Of a stretch of DNA of 17,355 bases, positions 14,970 to 17,355 are shown piece by piece. The translations under genes were made by a program, and so were the position numbers. Every line of letters begins with the position of its first letter. Position 1 is the first letter of the stretch. Origin of the DNA: Nitrososphaerales archaeon TH5895 (GTDB lineage Archaea > Thermoproteota > Nitrososphaeria > Nitrososphaerales > Nitrososphaeraceae); contig JAATVS010000179.1 of assembly GCA_014523695.1 (NCBI GenBank), positions 1 to 17,355 of the forward strand. Reading direction: 5' to 3'. The notes under the pieces are model-generated. The model did not search any database and had not been told where the DNA came from. It saw only the letters and a program-made list of their open reading frames with translations.

Positions 14970-15978
14970 TGTTATCGCAACTATTATTGTTACTACTACT
15001 ATTACAACATTCATCGCCCATTTTGTGATTGATCTTTATACTTAATGATGACGATGATTTTCCTCCAAAGCTTGTGACTTGAATATATTTATCAAATGTT
15101 GGAAGAAGAATCTTATTGTATGAAGAAGACTGGTAGTGATAATTCCAAGACACTACGCATCGAGTTTGACTTGACGGCGTTGCTATTTTCCTTATAACAG
15201 AAATAATTTCTTTTATTAGATATGTCGCTTCTTTAGGATCAATGTTGGGGTCATGAGTAAACATGTGCAATAAATCTGGAACAATTATTAGACACGTCTC
15301 AAGTGGCCTGATGATATTAGGTAATTCACTAATAATTAGATTAGTTAGTTGATGGACTGTAAAAGCTCTACTTACAACTATTCTTTGTAGAGTCTCTTTT
15401 ATGTCTAAACCATATTGCCTTATAAATTCTACAAATTGATAAAAATCTAAACTATTTCCAGCATCCACAATTACTACATATGGCGATGAGGGCGGTGATG
15501 ATGGTGATGATGATGATAAACCGCAGCTATCTTGTCGTCGTCGTCGTATAGATAAAGAGTAAACACATAATCTGGTCAAGAGAATATTTGTGAATTTTCT
15601 ATTATTTCTGTTGTGATTACTATCGCCAATTATAGCTAACGTATTGTCATCAGTATTAAGGTTTTGAAGAGAAATATCTAAAGCCTCGATATCGAATGTC
15701 AGTCTGCTAATAAATTCATCATACGCCGTCTGGAATTTTGATGAGATTATTGGTGATTGTGATGCTAGCGATCGTCTCTTGCCCTCTTTGTCATACAGTT
15801 GCTGTGGTTGTGATGGGTGTTTCCCTTCTTTTTTCAGAGTCTTTAGGATAGAACCACACTTTGGGCATTCTTCTTCTTTTACACTGGTTGTAAAAAGATC
15901 CTGACATGACTCTCCTATTATCTTCCTTAGTAACATTCCGCACTCTGAACAGGAGTATTCTAAAAGTTGGTAATTCAT
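14911..15978 (-). CDS. Zinc-ribbon RecA/Rad51-like protein with degenerate ATPase motifs
   Basis: From ATG 15978 the protein is 355 residues. It begins with a zinc ribbon: MNYQLLEYSCSECGMLLRKI ... EEECPKCGSIL (Cys 10, 13, 38, 41). A low-complexity linker is followed by a RecA-fold region with Rad51-like strands and helices: VVIVDAGNSLDFYQFVEFIR, then LQRIVVSRAFTVHQLTNLII and ETCLIIVPDLLHMFTHDP. The expected P-loop GxxxxGK[ST] reads GDSNHNRNNRK and the Walker B aspartate position is altered, so it is probably not an active ATPase. Comparable zinc-ribbon proteins occur in Nitrososphaeria, by recollection. A longer frame reaches 16161, but TATA at 16008-16013 predicts transcription from about 15985, favouring ATG 15978. 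The C-terminal codons lie in repeat A'. Trinucleotide runs encode RRRR and SSSSPSSPPSS. Confidence 0.7.
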   Translation of the reverse strand: MNYQLLEYSCSECGMLLRKIIGESCQDLFTTSVKEEECPKCGSILKTLKKEGKHPSQPQQLYDKEGKRRSLASQSPIISSKFQTAYDEFISRLTFDIEALDISLQNLNTDDNTLAIIGDSNHNRNNRKFTNILLTRLCVYSLSIRRRRQDSCGLSSSSPSSPPSSPYVVIVDAGNSLDFYQFVEFIRQYGLDIKETLQRIVVSRAFTVHQLTNLIISELPNIIRPLETCLIIVPDLLHMFTHDPNIDPKEATYLIKEIISVIRKIATPSSQTRCVVSWNYHYQSSSYNKILLPTFDKYIQVTSFGGKSSSSLSIKINHKMGDECCNSSSNNNSCDNNRHCSLPVRDIYFVPQGSR

Positions 15979-16007
15979 TCTGGATGGAGTTACCATTCCA
16001 TAAGACC

Positions 16008-16013
16008 TTATAA
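16008..16013 (-). promoter_or_regulatory. TATA box of the RecA-like gene
   Basis: TTATAA centred ~33 bases before ATG 15978, giving a ~7-base leader. The longer candidate starts (15996 and 16161) are too close to or upstream of it. Confidence 0.45.
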
Positions 16014-16249
16014 TGAGTAAGGTGTGTTGCCATGGGGGAGGGATGATTAGATTTGTTTTGAGATATAATATTTGTTCATTGGTCTGAATCGGTAGGTAGG
16101 AGGACATTCTTGTACAGATATTTAGAATGAAATAGTGGCTAAAATGGTATATATTTGACATTTACAGCTTCGCTTGCCTAGCATCTTGAAGTTATAGGTT
16201 CAAACTGATTATTATACCAGCTATTAGCATTCTCTTTAGTTCTGTTACA

Positions 16250-16519
16250 ATGAATTGACCTACACCAAATCATTCTAAAGCCATTAGTATCATTGATATC
16301 ACGGGGGCTTTGACATGAGGAGCTCTCCACCACGGAATTATTGTGATAGCAACTCCGAAAAAAAGCTTCGGCTCAGTAGATGGATATGAACGTCATGTAG
16401 TGACTAGACACCCAAACTTACCCGGCAATCCTGGACCTGCTGATATCAAGTTTTATCATTTAGAAAATCAAGACATGTCATGGGAACGTGAAATAAAAGC
16501 GGATGTGGCATGGAATTAG
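16250..16519 (+). pseudogene. Decayed protein-like frame with two in-frame TGA codons
   Basis: One frame reads MN, TGA (16256-16258), PTPNHSKAISIIDITGALT, TGA (16316-16318), then GALHHGIIVIATPKKSFGSV, DGYERHVVTRHPNLPGNPGP and ADIKFYHLENQDMSWEREIK, ending at TAG 16517-16519. The residues look coding across both stops. The longest open part (from 16319) has only a GTG at 16343 as a usual start (58 aa). I do not recognise the family. Either this is a gene ruined by Trp/Arg to stop changes, or only the 58-residue part is expressed. Its end overlaps the ATG of the next frame. Confidence 0.45.
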
Positions 16520-16659
16520 TTAACCATTTTGATACAGCTATAATGCGCGTAAATGTGGACGAGGGTAAAATTGAGATTGATATCACTGATGTTAATCATG
16601 AATTAAATGATGAGGATGAACGAATAGATAAAACAGCTAATGAGGTTGTAACCGCATAA
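16510..16659 (+). CDS. Small acidic protein (49 aa), overlapping the preceding frame
   Basis: ATG 16510 lies inside the end of the preceding frame (ATGGAATTAG), the arrangement of translational coupling. The product is MELVNHFDTAIMRVNVDEGK, IEIDITDVNHELNDEDERID then KTANEVVTA, acidic and strand-forming. No family is recognised. It could equally be the C-terminal part of the preceding decayed gene, joined by a frameshift. The opposite frame 16596-16811 is a shadow. Confidence 0.4.
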   Translation: MELVNHFDTAIMRVNVDEGKIEIDITDVNHELNDEDERIDKTANEVVTA

Positions 16660-16774
16660 AGCTCAAGACATCTGATAATGGACGACATACCAGGGTTTAT
16701 CATATAATCTAATGACGCCGGATTGATGTAATCCCATGGTATTAAATGGTGACTAATGCCATAAATTGCCAATG

Positions 16775-16783
16775 TATATATAA
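16775..16783 (+). promoter_or_regulatory. TATA box of the phasin-like gene
   Basis: TATATATAA is centred 26 bases before ATG 16805. This is ideal archaeal spacing for an mRNA starting at the ATG (leaderless). Confidence 0.6.
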
Positions 16784-16804
16784 CTGTCGTGACAAGGTAC
16801 GAAT

Positions 16805-17355
16805 ATGTCAAAGAGAGTAGAAGAGAAAGCTATTGAAGATACTAAAAGAGTAGCCGAAGAAGCCAAGAGTATACAAGATAAACATGATGCAGCTCAAACT
16901 TTACAACAAGTTGGACAACAACAACAACAACAGGTAGTAGCACAAGACTTTCAACATACATTGCACAGATCATTAGATGAGACAAAAGAGAATGTAAATA
17001 AATCAATAGATGAAGCGAGAACTCAAATTCCACGATTTACTCATGTAGTGACTAACTATCAAGAGCAAGTCTTACAATCCACTGGAAAAATGGTAGAAGA
17101 TTATGTTGAAGCTCAAAAATCAGTAATGAATGCTGTCTTTAACTCTGCAAACCCGTACTATGAAAATGCTAATAGAGTGTTTAGTTACTGGTTTTCTCCA
17201 AGAGTCTCTGCGGAAATATATGCCAGATTAGTCAGCAATATTGTTGAAAACGTCTCAGCATCAGCTAGAATAGGTAACGACATCTTATTTGGAAATATTG
17301 AAGCCTTGGGAAACGATTTCGAACGAGCTCAACGACACACAAAAGAGTTTACGAG
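16805..17355 (+). CDS. Phasin-like protein (N-terminal 183 residues, runs off the right edge)
   Basis: From ATG 16805 the frame is open to the window end. The N-terminal half is charged and coiled-coil-prone (VEEKAIEDTKRVAEEAKSIQ) with a polyglutamine run of six from CAA repeats. The second half has the amphipathic, aromatic helical pattern of phasins: YQEQVLQSTGKMVEDYVEAQ, then FNSANPYYENANRVFSYWFS and ASARIGNDILFGNIEALGND. Phasins coat polyhydroxyalkanoate granules; Nitrososphaeria carry PhaC/PhaE-type synthases, so a storage role fits, though no synthase is in the window. The strong TATA box at 16775-16783 suggests substantial expression. The C-terminus is unseen. Confidence 0.7.
   Translation, partial: MSKRVEEKAIEDTKRVAEEAKSIQDKHDAAQTLQQVGQQQQQQVVAQDFQHTLHRSLDETKENVNKSIDEARTQIPRFTHVVTNYQEQVLQSTGKMVEDYVEAQKSVMNAVFNSANPYYENANRVFSYWFSPRVSAEIYARLVSNIVENVSASARIGNDILFGNIEALGNDFERAQRHTKEFT

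Noticed and set aside
16197..16206. GGTTCAAACT resembling a tRNA B box
   Set aside because: The last base is wrong, and no acceptor stem, D arm or anticodon arm can be drawn around it.
16250..16318. Selenocysteine or TGA recoding in the decayed frame
   Set aside because: No SECIS-like hairpin was found, and nothing else in the window suggests recoding; stop-codon decay is simpler.
16842..17033. Minus-strand ORF with a hydrophobic product
   Set aside because: It is antisense to the phasin-like gene; the Val/Leu runs are the complement of its CAA/GAA-rich codons.

Overview
The window looks like chromosomal DNA of an ammonia-oxidising archaeon (Nitrososphaeria/Thaumarchaeota), most likely a low-GC soil lineage such as 'Candidatus Nitrosocosmicus'. 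This rests on the AT-rich composition, archaeal TATA boxes about 25 bases before starts (several genes look leaderless), and typical protein families: an HTH/coiled-coil protein, a zinc-ribbon RecA-like protein, a phasin-like protein, NHL and kelch propeller proteins, a membrane-anchored or secreted cupredoxin and single-domain ABM proteins. The assignment comes from protein character, not from a search.

Layout. 1-1002 (-): N-terminal two thirds or so of a hydantoinase A/oxoprolinase-type subunit, running off the left edge. 1.2-2.2 kb: 5'-truncated kelch remnant, a small zinc-ribbon ORF and a frameshifted scrap. 2.3-3.4 kb (-): membrane-anchored NHL protein. 3.7-4.6 kb (-): an HTH/coiled-coil gene broken by at least two frameshifts. 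5.0-6.1 kb (-): DUF5679-like zinc ribbon, CARDB-like beta-sandwich protein, small hypothetical. 6.9-8.3 kb: response regulator (-) divergent from a histidine-kinase C-terminal fragment (+). 8.5-9.3 kb (+): membrane-anchored hypothetical. 9.8-10.3 kb (-): alanine-rich helical protein with a strongly basic tail.

10.4-15.0 kb is the most unusual part. Four blocks (A, B, C, D) occur twice: A 10391-10572, B 10616-10771, C 11178-11256, D 11352-11433, and again B' 14081-14309, C' 14331-14406, D' 14611-14692, A' 14779-14969. In copy 1 a cupredoxin gene sits between B and C, and D is the promoter of an ABM gene. In copy 2 the cupredoxin has been lost and the ABM coding sequence is gone. B and B' are copies of one small coiled-coil gene, each broken by a different lesion. 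Between the copies lie an SDR dehydrogenase remnant, a second ABM gene, a possible GNAT scrap, orotate phosphoribosyltransferase (pyrE-like) and an orphan frame without a start.

14.9-16.0 kb (-): zinc-ribbon RecA/Rad51-like protein whose ATPase motifs are degenerate and whose 3' end lies inside A'. 16.25-16.66 kb: a decayed frame with two in-frame TGA codons overlapping a 49-residue acidic ORF. 16805 to the end (+): phasin-like protein, probably of polyhydroxyalkanoate granules, with a strong TATA box and leaderless start.

Overall this is a low-density accessory region with about ten gene remnants among intact small genes. Apart from pyrE and the cupredoxin to B pair, there is little sign of long operons.
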